This document shows positions 8,756 through 17,271 of a DNA stretch of 64,000 nt, one piece after another; the stretch's first letter is position 1, and the number at the start of each line of letters is the position of its first letter. The notes under the pieces are model-generated. The model was not told the DNA's origin and did not search any database. It was given only the letters and a program-made list of their open reading frames with translations. The stretch comes from UMGS1370 sp963557065 (GTDB lineage: Bacteria > Bacillota > Clostridia > Lachnospirales > Lachnospiraceae): assembly GCA_963557065.1 (NCBI GenBank), contig CAUWCT010000005.1:13626-77625 (forward strand). Reading direction: 5' to 3'. The translations under genes were made by a program, and so were the position numbers.

Positions 8756-8784
8756 TTGCGCCCCCTATCCTTCTATGCTATACT
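8756..8784 (+). promoter_or_regulatory. Sigma-A promoter for the FAD-dependent dehydrogenase gene
   Basis: TTGCGC (8756-8761), a 17-base spacer, then TATACT (8779-8784), 48 bases before the ATG at 8833. Confidence 0.65.
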
Positions 8785-8832
8785 TTCCCTGTAGTATGAA
8801 CGGTTGCAATTTGAAAGGAGAAGTCATAGTTT

Positions 8833-10233
8833 ATGAATCATACTGATTTTGACGTAATTATTATTGGAGCAGGACCATCTGGTATTTTCTGCGCCTATGA
8901 ATTAATCGACAAGAAACCGGATTTAAAAATCCTGATGATTGAAAAGGGACGCCCCATTGAAAAACGGGTATGCCCCAAGCGCACCACCAAGGTCTGTGTC
9001 GGCTGTAAACCCTGTTCCATCACCACCGGTTTTGCAGGCGCAGGCGCATTCTCGGACGGCAAGCTTTCCCTGTCTCCGGATGTGGGCGGACATCTTCCGG
9101 ATATTCTGGGGTATGACAAGGCCACTGAACTGATCCGGGAATCCGACAATATTTACCTGAAATTCGGCGCTGACACCAATGTTTACGGGGTAGACAAGCA
9201 GAAGGAGATCGAGGAAATCCGGCGCAAGGCCATTCAGGCCAATTTAAAACTGATCGAATGCCCCATCCGCCATCTTGGCACAGAAGAAGGATATAAGATC
9301 TACACCCGCCTTCAGGAGCACCTCTTATCCCAGGGCGTTCACATGGAATTTAATACCATGGTCAAAAATATCATCATTGAAAACGGCCGGGCAGTGGGCG
9401 TAACCACTGACAAAGATGAGACCTACACCGCTCCGGAAATTGTGGCCGCAATCGGAAGAGAAGGATCCGACTGGTTCAGCCATATCTGCGGCGAACATGG
9501 TATTGAGACAGAGGTTGGTACTGTAGACATTGGCGTCCGCGTAGAAGTGCGGGATGAAATTATGGAGTTTTTAAATAAAAATCTCTATGAGGCCAAGCTG
9601 GTTTACTACACCCCAACCTTTGATGATAAAGTCCGCACCTTCTGTACCAACCCTTCCGGCGAAGTGGCCACAGAATATTATGAAAACGGTCTGGCAGTGG
9701 TCAACGGCCATGCCTATAAGTCGAAAGAATACAAGACCCGCAATACCAACTTTGCTCTTTTGGTCTCCAAAAACTTTACCAAACCGTTTAAGACCCCTAT
9801 CGAATACGGCAAGCACATTGCCCAGCTAAGCAATATGCTGTGCGACGGCAAGATTCTGGTTCAGACCTTCGGCGACTTCCAGAGAGGACGGCGCACCACC
9901 GAAGAGCGTTTATGCCGCAACAACCTGATCCCTACCTTAAAAGATGCAGTACCCGGCGATTTATCACTGGTATTCCCCCACCGCATCATGGTAGATATTA
10001 AAGAAATGCTGCTGGCGCTGGACAAAGTGACTCCCGGTATTGCCAGCGATGAGACTCTGCTGTACGGTGTAGAAGTCAAATTTTACTCCAACAAAGTCGT
10101 TGTCAACACAGATTTTGAAACCAGCATCAAGGGACTTCGCGCTATCGGAGACGGCGCTTCCGTCACCCGCGGTTTGCAGCAGGCTTCTGCCAACGGCATC
10201 AGCGTTGCACGAAGCATTTTAGAAACACTGTAA
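8833..10233 (+). CDS. FAD-dependent dehydrogenase (COG2509-type)
   Basis: A 466-residue flavoprotein. The N-terminal Rossmann motif is DVIIIGAGPSG (about residues 8-18), followed by an ADP-ribose acidic residue in MIEKG. A cysteine-rich stretch CPKRTTKVCVGCKPC (about residues 48-62) and GFAGAGAFSDGKLSL are hallmarks of the conserved Firmicutes family annotated as NAD(P)/FAD-dependent oxidoreductase. The C-terminus has a second FAD-contact region (AIGDGASVTRGLQQASANG). The physiological substrate is not known. It has its own promoter, an AAAGGAG ribosome site and a strong terminator, so it is monocistronic. Confidence 0.85.
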   Translation: MNHTDFDVIIIGAGPSGIFCAYELIDKKPDLKILMIEKGRPIEKRVCPKRTTKVCVGCKPCSITTGFAGAGAFSDGKLSLSPDVGGHLPDILGYDKATELIRESDNIYLKFGADTNVYGVDKQKEIEEIRRKAIQANLKLIECPIRHLGTEEGYKIYTRLQEHLLSQGVHMEFNTMVKNIIIENGRAVGVTTDKDETYTAPEIVAAIGREGSDWFSHICGEHGIETEVGTVDIGVRVEVRDEIMEFLNKNLYEAKLVYYTPTFDDKVRTFCTNPSGEVATEYYENGLAVVNGHAYKSKEYKTRNTNFALLVSKNFTKPFKTPIEYGKHIAQLSNMLCDGKILVQTFGDFQRGRRTTEERLCRNNLIPTLKDAVPGDLSLVFPHRIMVDIKEMLLALDKVTPGIASDETLLYGVEVKFYSNKVVVNTDFETSIKGLRAIGDGASVTRGLQQASANGISVARSILETL

Positions 10234-10294
10234 CCAAAAGAGAGGGGATTGCAAAATCATCCAATCCGATGATTGAGCAATGCCCTCTCTTTGG
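10234..10294. terminator. Bidirectional terminator between convergent genes
   Basis: A near-perfect inverted repeat (CCAAAAGAGAGGGG... with ...CCCTCTCTTTGG) of about 25 pairs begins directly after the dehydrogenase stop and ends 20 bases before the stop of the converging chemoreceptor gene. T-rich sequence follows on both strands, so it can serve both. Confidence 0.85.
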
Positions 10295-10314
10295 TATTCT
10301 TATATGCGATTGGT

Positions 10315-12435
10315 TCACTCTTCCCTTAATTGGAACGAGACGGTCAGGTTCTTCAACACCTGGGATTGTTCTGCCAGTTCCTGGCTGGTAACGGCGCTCT
10401 TCTCCGCTGCCTCTGCATTGGTCTGGACTACGGCGGAAATCTGCTGGACTCCCTGTGCAATCTGCTCCACAGATTTGGCCTGTTCATCCGATGCTTCCGA
10501 AATCTCCTGAATGATCCGGGTAATGCTTTTTGCTCCTTCTACTACCTTTTCCATGGAAGAAGCCGTCGCATTCATGCAGACTGTTCCCCGCTTGATAGCG
10601 GCCAGGGAACCTTCTATCAATTCTGCTGTACTCTTGGATGCCTCTGCTGATTTTTCCGCCAGGTTGCGCACTTCCTCTGCCACTACGGCAAATCCCTTTC
10701 CGGCCTCTCCGGCTCTGGAAGCTTCTATCGCTGCATTTAACGCTAAAATATTGGTCTGAAACGCAATATCCTCAATGGTTTTAATAATTTTTCCAATATC
10801 ATTGGAACGGTACTGGATTTCTTCCATTACTGACAGCGTCTCTTTCATCTTGTTGTCGCTTTCTTCGATCTCATTGCCCACCATAACTGCCTGTTGGCTG
10901 ACATCATGGGCCAGATCCGCATTTTTGCACACATGCATTAAAATATCAGATGCCGTATTACCCAGTTCTTCTATAGCCGTCTCCTGCTCGGAAGCGCCCT
11001 GAGCCAGCACCCCGGCTCCCTCTGAAACCTGATTGGAATTGTCCGACACATGGTTGGCCGCATCATTGATCCTGCTCAGAGTATGACTTAACGTCCTGTT
11101 AATATGCTGAATCGAAGACAAAATATTCTGATACTCCCCCACATAACGGATTGTCTCGTGAGAAGAAATACGGAAGTTTCCTCCGCTCATCTCATCCAGC
11201 ATATAATTAATATCCTGAATAATAGCCCGCAGATTCTCTGTCATGGTCTGGAAAGCGTTGGATAAATGTCCGATCTCATCTTCCGAATCAATGCTTAAAT
11301 TCGTGTCCAGATTGCCCATGGCAATCTCATCTGCTGCCTTTACAATATTTTGAATGGGAGCAAGAATATGGCGGACTACTCCAGTCAAAGATGCCAGAAT
11401 AATAATGAGAGCCGCTACTGATAACAAAAGCAGGACCACTACTGTTTTCTCAACTGGTTCTAACGCCTCCGATACGCTGAGTCCGGTCATAGACCACCAT
11501 GTCTCTTCTCCTACAGAAAGCGGGCTATAAAAACACAGGGTCTTTTCTTTGTCTGCCCAGGACTGCTCCATATAAAATGGCTCGCCGCCTGCCAGATTCG
11601 ACTGCAATTTTCTTTCCTGCCCCGTCCCTTCTATGAAAGCAGATATATTCTGGCCGGCACCGGCTTCTGACTTGCTGTCCCATATAATCGTTCCGGCTTC
11701 ATCATAGATAGCCGACCACATAGATGTATAATCGCTTCCTGTTATCTCATCCGTCGAAAGTTCATTTAAATTTATGCTGGCAATCGCCACACCGATACTG
11801 TTATTTTCATGGTAAATAGGCAAACCGTATGCCACAACCAGCTTATCGCCTTCTCTCCATGGAGGGGAAACGTAAACCCTTCCTTCCTGAACCGGGATTC
11901 TGTAAGAATCCTCCTTGGCATATTCTTCATAAGCAGCATATGGCTCAATCTCGGAATCCACCGAACCTGTGGTAATATAAAAACCGTATGTATCCATATT
12001 TTCCTGGAACTGGTACGGTTCAAACATTACCCCAAGTCCCTCTAATTCTGGATTATTTTTAACTGCATTTCTGGCAGTCTCCAGAACAAACTGTTCTGTA
12101 TCATATCCCTCAGACGTCATCGTCCTGCCTTTATAGAGATTGCTTTCCCACCGAAGCTGGGACGCCTCCACCAGTCCTACTGACTCCCGTTCTGTCCCAT
12201 ACACTCTGTCGATATAGTCCTGAATATTCTGCGCCACAATCCCCACTGTGTCAAAACCGCTTTGTATCTCTGAACCATTAGCCGCTGCCATCACAGACAG
12301 TTCCTCTACAATCTGTTCTTTAATACTTCTTCCTGACATCACAATGGAAACAGCAATCAAGACCGATAATATGACGGCTAAAATCCCTCCGATTACAACA
12401 GTCAATTTGTTCCTTAGTTTCATTCTGCTAAACAA
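10315..12435 (-). CDS. Methyl-accepting chemotaxis protein with dCache-like sensor
   Basis: A chemoreceptor of about 706 residues. An N-terminal helix (LTVVIGGILAVILSVLIAVS), an extracytoplasmic domain of about 290 residues of the Cache type, a second helix near 340-360 and a HAMP (LAPIQNIVKAADEIAMGN) precede the signalling hairpin. The hairpin tip is intact (EDIAFQTNILALNAAIEASR). No CheR-tethering pentapeptide is seen at the C-terminus. A TTG start at 12435 is preferred because AGAGGGGAAGGA lies just upstream; an ATG at 12462 has no ribosome site and an ATG at 12423 is too far from it. It is the third gene of the TetR-MCP-MCP operon and ends at the bidirectional terminator. The ligand is unknown. 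Confidence 0.88.
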   Translation of the reverse strand: MFSRMKLRNKLTVVIGGILAVILSVLIAVSIVMSGRSIKEQIVEELSVMAAANGSEIQSGFDTVGIVAQNIQDYIDRVYGTERESVGLVEASQLRWESNLYKGRTMTSEGYDTEQFVLETARNAVKNNPELEGLGVMFEPYQFQENMDTYGFYITTGSVDSEIEPYAAYEEYAKEDSYRIPVQEGRVYVSPPWREGDKLVVAYGLPIYHENNSIGVAIASINLNELSTDEITGSDYTSMWSAIYDEAGTIIWDSKSEAGAGQNISAFIEGTGQERKLQSNLAGGEPFYMEQSWADKEKTLCFYSPLSVGEETWWSMTGLSVSEALEPVEKTVVVLLLLSVAALIIILASLTGVVRHILAPIQNIVKAADEIAMGNLDTNLSIDSEDEIGHLSNAFQTMTENLRAIIQDINYMLDEMSGGNFRISSHETIRYVGEYQNILSSIQHINRTLSHTLSRINDAANHVSDNSNQVSEGAGVLAQGASEQETAIEELGNTASDILMHVCKNADLAHDVSQQAVMVGNEIEESDNKMKETLSVMEEIQYRSNDIGKIIKTIEDIAFQTNILALNAAIEASRAGEAGKGFAVVAEEVRNLAEKSAEASKSTAELIEGSLAAIKRGTVCMNATASSMEKVVEGAKSITRIIQEISEASDEQAKSVEQIAQGVQQISAVVQTNAEAAEKSAVTSQELAEQSQVLKNLTVSFQLREE

Positions 12436-12488
12436 GGTTCCTTCCCCTCTTTTCATTTGCATAAAAACATCTTATGGCCTGAATCTTT

Positions 12489-14204
12489 TTATCTGTTTCC
12501 CCTGGCTGTCCGGAATCTTCTAAGCTGAGATTTAATTGCGGCTGCCTGAGAAGCCAGTTCCTCACTGGAAGCTGCGGATTCTTCACTGGTAGCTGAATTG
12601 GTCTGCACCACAGCAGAAATCTCGTCGGTTCCCTCTTTTACCTGTATCAGGGCCTTAGACTGATCTTCTACGGCAACTCTTACCTTCTCTATCTGTTCTA
12701 CAACGTGTTCCGTCACTTCACTCAATGATTTAAATACATCCGTTACCTGAACAACTGCACTTGCCCCCTCATCCACTGATGTAATGGAACTGTTGATTAA
12801 ATCTCTGGTAGACTTTGCCGCTTCATCCGACTTATTGGCAAGGTTGCGCACCTCGTCCGCTACTACAGAAAAGCCTTTTCCGGCGCTGCCTGCCCTGGCA
12901 GCTTCTACTGCTGCATTAAGAGCCAGAATATTGGTCTGGAATGCAATATTCTCAATAACAGCAATGATCTTTGCAATCTCGCCGGAGGAATTTTTGATTC
13001 CATCCATAGCATGATTGAGAGCCCTTACATTATCATTGGCAATCGTGATCTGCTCACTTGCTGTTCCGATACTGCTGTGCACCTCTTTCGCAGCGTTTGT
13101 AATGCTGACTGCCCCATTTGAAATATCCGATATCATAGCAGATAATTCTTCTACCGAGCTGGCCTGTTCCGTCGCTCCCTGCGCCAGAGCCTGAGATCCG
13201 GCTGCTACCTGATCCGCACCTGCCGCTACCTGTTCGCTGCTCTGCCTGATCCCTTCAATCGCATTGCTGAGCTTGCTGTTGATCAGACGGACAGATTTGA
13301 GAAGGCCGCTTAGTTCACCCACATATTTGTCTTCTGCTCTGGTCTTTACATCAAAATTCCCGTTTGCCATCTCACTCAGCAGATAGTTGGTATCTTTGAT
13401 AACCGCCCCCAGAATCTGCTGGCTTTCCCGCAGCGCCTGACACATATCACCCAGTTCATTTTCACTCTCAAACTCCACCGGAATGTCCAAATCACCCCTG
13501 CTGAACCCGATTAACGCCTGATGAACCTGAGCAGTGGGAACTGTAATACTTTTTATGAGAGCAGCCCCAACCTGAATAATACAAACCACTGCTGCCAGGC
13601 TTAATACAATAATCACAATAAATACAATGCCGACAAACTTTTCAATCCGTCCCCGCTCTTCCATCATGCCCTGAACCAGATAATTGTCCAACGCTGTAGC
13701 AGCATTTCCCATCTGCGTCTGCAAAGGAGTGTCAACCTCATAGATAAAGTTCTCTGCATCTTCCAAATACTTAGCATTTCCGGTAGAACGGTAATTTTCA
13801 TACATTTCTATGAGCTTGGGCGCATTATTGGCCCATGTCCTTGCAGCATTCTGATAATCATGCAGCAATGCTCTGTCAAGCTGATGAGGGAAATGCTGGT
13901 CCAATAAAGCAAGGTTCTGCTCTAACTTCACGAGATACTGCTCTGCTTCATCAATCAGCCCCTGATTGGCCTCCGAATCCGGAACCAGCAGCGCATCCCG
14001 GATATTTCTGCCTGGAATCAATGCGCTGACGCGGCAGTTTAAAATATCCTGATTGGCTTCTGCATCCTCGTTTAAAAGCACTTCATACTGACTTTTCATA
14101 TTCACCATTGCAGAAAAGCTGATAACTATAATTACCAGCGCAGACAGTACCGCTACTCCAAAGCCAAGAAGCAGCCCTCTTTTTATCTTCATGTTCTTAA
14201 GCAT
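12489..14204 (-). CDS. Methyl-accepting chemotaxis protein with four-helix-bundle sensor
   Basis: A 571-residue chemoreceptor. The first helix (about 10-31), a helical periplasmic-type domain of about 155 residues like 4HB_MCP, the second helix (about 190-212) and a HAMP are followed by the signalling domain. The tip is ENIAFQTNILALNAAVEAAR and the GKGFSVVADEVRNLANKS block is intact. It is translated from ATG behind GGGAGG, 26 bases after the TetR gene stop, and precedes the next chemoreceptor gene by 26 bases. The three genes therefore form one operon. The ligand cannot be predicted. Confidence 0.92.
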   Translation of the reverse strand: MLKNMKIKRGLLLGFGVAVLSALVIIVISFSAMVNMKSQYEVLLNEDAEANQDILNCRVSALIPGRNIRDALLVPDSEANQGLIDEAEQYLVKLEQNLALLDQHFPHQLDRALLHDYQNAARTWANNAPKLIEMYENYRSTGNAKYLEDAENFIYEVDTPLQTQMGNAATALDNYLVQGMMEERGRIEKFVGIVFIVIIVLSLAAVVCIIQVGAALIKSITVPTAQVHQALIGFSRGDLDIPVEFESENELGDMCQALRESQQILGAVIKDTNYLLSEMANGNFDVKTRAEDKYVGELSGLLKSVRLINSKLSNAIEGIRQSSEQVAAGADQVAAGSQALAQGATEQASSVEELSAMISDISNGAVSITNAAKEVHSSIGTASEQITIANDNVRALNHAMDGIKNSSGEIAKIIAVIENIAFQTNILALNAAVEAARAGSAGKGFSVVADEVRNLANKSDEAAKSTRDLINSSITSVDEGASAVVQVTDVFKSLSEVTEHVVEQIEKVRVAVEDQSKALIQVKEGTDEISAVVQTNSATSEESAASSEELASQAAAIKSQLRRFRTARGNR

Positions 14205-14230
14205 TTCTTATGCATCCTCCCTGTGTAAAT

Positions 14231-14875
14231 CTAAATCGTTTCCTTTCCTGTTTTTTCGTTTGTTTTGTCTACAAGACCATTTAATAGTATGTCCACAATC
14301 GATCTGGCCGTTTCCTCCCGCTCCTGAATACTGAACCCGTTTCCCTTCTCTGCAGAACGCCGCAGCACTGTCGTATTTACAATCGCAATAAAGATTCTGG
14401 CTGCTTCGCTGCTGCTCATGGAAATACGCAGCGGCACTCTGGAAAACAGCTCCTCCAAGAGGTTTATATTCATTTGATCCATCGGCTCTCTGCATCTATC
14501 AATTTCTTCGCTCAAATACCCCTGAGGTATAAAAACTGACTCCATAAATATTCTCTGATACAATGGATGCTCATAAAAAAACCTCAGCCGCACTGTAAAA
14601 TAATCCGTCAGACTTTTTTCCAGCGGCAGCATACTGCTCCCTGTAAAATGCGTCTGCATATAAGATGCCAGTTCCTCAAAGCATTCACTGACACAGGCCA
14701 GAAAAAGTTCTTCTTTCGATGTAAAATAATGATAGATCAGTCCTTTAGAAATTCCCTGTTCCGAATCATACATATTGTTTACAGAACTGGCGCTGTATCC
14801 GTTAACAGCAAATTCTCTTAAAGCATACTCCATTATTTTGCGTCTCGTCTGCTGTACTTTTTCTTCTCTCTTCAC
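14231..14875 (-). CDS. TetR/AcrR-family transcriptional regulator
   Basis: A 214-residue repressor-type regulator. The N-terminal helix-turn-helix reads RKIMEYALREFAVNGY, then SSVNNMYDSEQGISKGLIYHYFTSKEELF in the protein, the standard TetR pattern; the rest is a ligand-binding helical domain with no recognised specificity. The start is taken as GTG at 14875, because an upstream in-frame ATG at 14914 would lie inside an operator palindrome and because a run of nine Gs, a usable ribosome site, ends 5 bases before the GTG. The gene leads an operon with two chemoreceptors, and two near-identical palindromes overlap its own promoter, implying autorepression together with control of the receptors. 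Confidence 0.9.
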   Translation of the reverse strand: MKREEKVQQTRRKIMEYALREFAVNGYSASSVNNMYDSEQGISKGLIYHYFTSKEELFLACVSECFEELASYMQTHFTGSSMLPLEKSLTDYFTVRLRFFYEHPLYQRIFMESVFIPQGYLSEEIDRCREPMDQMNINLLEELFSRVPLRISMSSSEAARIFIAIVNTTVLRRSAEKGNGFSIQEREETARSIVDILLNGLVDKTNEKTGKETI

Positions 14876-14878
14876 CGA

Positions 14879-14895
14879 TACCCCCCCCCATAAAA
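14879..14895 (-). repeat. C9/G9 homopolymer element, copy 1
   Basis: On the plus strand TACCCCCCCCCATAAAA; the same 17 bases occur at 63928-63944. Here, read on the minus strand, the G9 tract is the ribosome site of the TetR gene. A homopolymer of this length is prone to slippage. Confidence 0.6.
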
Positions 14896-14898
14896 TAG

Positions 14899-14914
14899 TT
14901 GACTTTAAAGTCAA
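14899..14914. promoter_or_regulatory. Operator palindrome 1 (TetR autoregulation)
   Basis: TTGACTTTAAAGTCAA is a perfect 16-base palindrome lying just downstream of the -10 element, over the expected transcription start of the TetR operon. Confidence 0.8.
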
Positions 14915-14942
14915 TTATATTCAACATTGACTTCAAAGTCAA
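14914..14942 (-). promoter_or_regulatory. Sigma-A promoter of the TetR-chemoreceptor operon
   Basis: On the minus strand TTGACT (14937-14942), exactly 17 bases, then a perfect TATAAT (14914-14919). Both flanks are covered by the two operator palindromes. Confidence 0.85.
14927..14942. promoter_or_regulatory. Operator palindrome 2 (TetR autoregulation)
   Basis: TTGACTTCAAAGTCAA differs by one base from operator 1 and contains the -35 element of the TetR operon promoter. Centre-to-centre distance to operator 1 is 28 bp. Confidence 0.8.
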
Positions 14943-15000
14943 TTAGTATTATGAAAACCATAAATTTACAGATAAACTGCCCAACTAAAGGCAATACTAC

Positions 15001-15030
15001 TTGTCAATCTTTACCAAAGTATGGTATGAT
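15001..15030 (+). promoter_or_regulatory. Sigma-A promoter of the GGDEF-EAL/chemoreceptor operon
   Basis: TTGTCA (15001-15006), an 18-base spacer and TATGAT (15025-15030). This predicts a leader of about 97 bases that includes the palindrome at 15084-15099. Confidence 0.65.
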
Positions 15031-15083
15031 GATGACATGTAGTCTTATCAATTTGCTGGCTGCTGTTCAAACCTGCACGTAGC

Positions 15084-15099
15084 ATCAGTGTACACTGAT
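15084..15099. promoter_or_regulatory. Perfect palindrome in the leader of the GGDEF-EAL gene
   Basis: ATCAGTGTACACTGAT is a gapless 16-base palindrome about 50 bases downstream of the predicted transcription start. Its left half with flank (GTAGCATCAGTGTACA) is shared with the palindrome at 8081-8139. It could be a repressor operator or roadblock, or a leader hairpin. Confidence 0.6.
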
Positions 15100-15133
15100 T
15101 CTTTCATTCTTTCATGACCAAAAGGAGGTCTCT

Positions 15134-17257
15134 ATGAGTCAGACTAATATCTTCCGCATTATCAATGATGCTAATGATGACAGCATCTATCTGGCGGATG
15201 TTGACACATACAAACTTATCTATCTCAATCCGACGATTTGCAAAATCCTGGGAAAGGCATCAAAAAACTACAAAGGGCAGCCATGTTATAAAGTTCTTCA
15301 GGGCCTTGACTCCCCCTGTCCCTTTTGTACCAACCATCTGTTATCAGAATCTTCCTATTATACATGGCAGCATCACAATGAAACCATAGGAAAAAGCTTC
15401 ATCCTTCGGGACCGCCTGGTCCGGTATCATGGCAGACTGGTCCGCATGGAAATCGCCACTGATATTACAGGCCATGAAAATGATAACAAAAAACTCCAGC
15501 AGCTTCAGGCAGTTGATGAATCTTTAGCGCTTTGTATTGATACATTAAAAAACAGTGATGACACAGAATTGGCCATGAACAGTTTCCTTGCTCATATTGG
15601 TTCTTTTTACCAGGCTGACTGTGCCCGTATTTATGAACTTGACAAAGATTCCGAAACCATCACCCTTACCTATCAATGGATTCGCCAGGGCAGCCATTTC
15701 TCCCACAATCCATCCTCATTTCCGATCTCCACGCTCCGCCGTTGGCTTGAAAGTTTCCGCAATGACGGTTACATCCGTATTACTTCTCTGGAGAACGAAC
15801 TGGATCACGATTCTGCGGAATATCAGGCGCTGGCCTCTCTTGGCATAAAGAATCTGCTGGCAGTTCCTCTTCTCAATAAATCCGGCATTCCCATTGGGAT
15901 AATTGGCATAGATAATCCCCATACCAATACAGACGCTCCCCGTCTCTTACACTCTGTTTCCAACTTTGTGGTAAGCGGCATTGATAAACGGAACATGTTA
16001 AACAGACTGGACAAGTTAAGCTATAACGATACCCTCACCGGCGTTTACAACCGCTACCGCTATCTGGAAAAGGTGCGGGAACTTCAACAAAATCCTCCGT
16101 CTGCTCTGGGTATCATCTATCTGGATATTGACGGCATGAAACAGGCCAATGATACCTACGGCCATTCATTTGGAGATGCACTGCTGGTACGCACTGCCAA
16201 TCTCCTGACCCAGGCTTCCTCTTATGATGTATATCGCGTAGGGGGAGACGAATTTGTAGTGTTCTGCCCGGAAATCAGTCAGGAGAATTTCCAGTTTCTG
16301 ACAGAGCGGCTGCGCCAGTCCGTAAAAGAAGAAATGGATCTGAGCGTTTCCATTGGCACCAAATGGACCCAGGGTGCAACGGATGCCATGGAACAGATTG
16401 TAGACGCAGATAAATTAATGAGTCTGGAAAAACAGTCCTACTACAATTCTCTGCGGGCCGACAGAGAACTCTACTACTCACAGATGAGAGAATCCCTGAT
16501 GGCAGAACTGAAAAACGGAGGATTTACCGTATTTCTCCAGCCGCAGATCAATCTCAAAGATAAAACCATTATCGGTGCAGAAGCCTTGATCCGAAAACGG
16601 GGAAATAACGGCGAACTGGTTTCTCCCTCCATGTTTATTCCTTTTTATGAAAATGAAGGACTGATACAGCCCATTGACTTCTTTGTTTTAAAAACTGTCT
16701 GTCAGTCTCTGTCGGGATGGAGAAAGTCCGGTATCCAGACCTTCCCCATCTCGGTAAATTTTTCCCGCATCACCATGATGAGCGAAAACTTTGTGGATGA
16801 TATTTGCGCTATCTGCCAGGAATACGAGGTCCCCTGCCAGATGATTGATATTGAAATGACGGAAAGCATTTCCAAAATGGATCTTCAGGTATTGTCCTCT
16901 CTGGTAAAAAGACTGCGGGACATTGGTTTTTCGGTTTCCCTGGACGATTTTGGAACCCGTTACTCCAACCTTTCCATCCTGACTGCCATTGATTTTGACC
17001 ACATCAAGATCGATAAAAGTCTGGTGGACCATATTATATCCAACGAAAAGGCGCACACCATTGTAGACTATACCATCCATCTGGGCAAGGCCCTGGATCA
17101 GACCCGTACCATTGCTGAAGGGATTGAAACCAATGATCAGTTCAGCATTTTAAAAGACCTGGAGTGTGATGTGGGACAGGGATTTTACTTTTCAAAACCC
17201 ATCCCCATATCCGAGTTTTATCAGCGCTACTTACAGCCGCCTATGGCTGCTAAATAA
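15134..17257 (+). CDS. PAS-GAF-GGDEF-EAL cyclic-di-GMP enzyme
   Basis: A 707-residue cytoplasmic signalling protein without membrane helices. The order is PAS-like domain (1-110), GAF domain (about 125-285), GGDEF cyclase domain with intact GGDEF at 370-374, and EAL phosphodiesterase domain with EAL at 483-485. In the EAL domain the later catalytic motifs DDFGTRYSNL, IKIDKSLV and AEGIE are present, so both synthesis and breakdown of c-di-GMP are possible. The RxxD inhibitory site is missing (SSYD at that place). The PAS part carries C36, C51 and C62-P-F-C65, a pattern that might bind metal or sense redox. AAGGAGG precedes the ATG. A chemoreceptor gene follows 14 bases later in the same transcript. 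Confidence 0.93.
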   Translation: MSQTNIFRIINDANDDSIYLADVDTYKLIYLNPTICKILGKASKNYKGQPCYKVLQGLDSPCPFCTNHLLSESSYYTWQHHNETIGKSFILRDRLVRYHGRLVRMEIATDITGHENDNKKLQQLQAVDESLALCIDTLKNSDDTELAMNSFLAHIGSFYQADCARIYELDKDSETITLTYQWIRQGSHFSHNPSSFPISTLRRWLESFRNDGYIRITSLENELDHDSAEYQALASLGIKNLLAVPLLNKSGIPIGIIGIDNPHTNTDAPRLLHSVSNFVVSGIDKRNMLNRLDKLSYNDTLTGVYNRYRYLEKVRELQQNPPSALGIIYLDIDGMKQANDTYGHSFGDALLVRTANLLTQASSYDVYRVGGDEFVVFCPEISQENFQFLTERLRQSVKEEMDLSVSIGTKWTQGATDAMEQIVDADKLMSLEKQSYYNSLRADRELYYSQMRESLMAELKNGGFTVFLQPQINLKDKTIIGAEALIRKRGNNGELVSPSMFIPFYENEGLIQPIDFFVLKTVCQSLSGWRKSGIQTFPISVNFSRITMMSENFVDDICAICQEYEVPCQMIDIEMTESISKMDLQVLSSLVKRLRDIGFSVSLDDFGTRYSNLSILTAIDFDHIKIDKSLVDHIISNEKAHTIVDYTIHLGKALDQTRTIAEGIETNDQFSILKDLECDVGQGFYFSKPIPISEFYQRYLQPPMAAK

Positions 17258-17271
17258 ACGGAGGTACCCCA

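Noticed and set aside
15031..15133. Possible c-di-GMP (GEMM) riboswitch before the GGDEF-EAL gene
   Set aside because: The leader lacks the conserved GEMM core and receptor; only the short palindrome is found.
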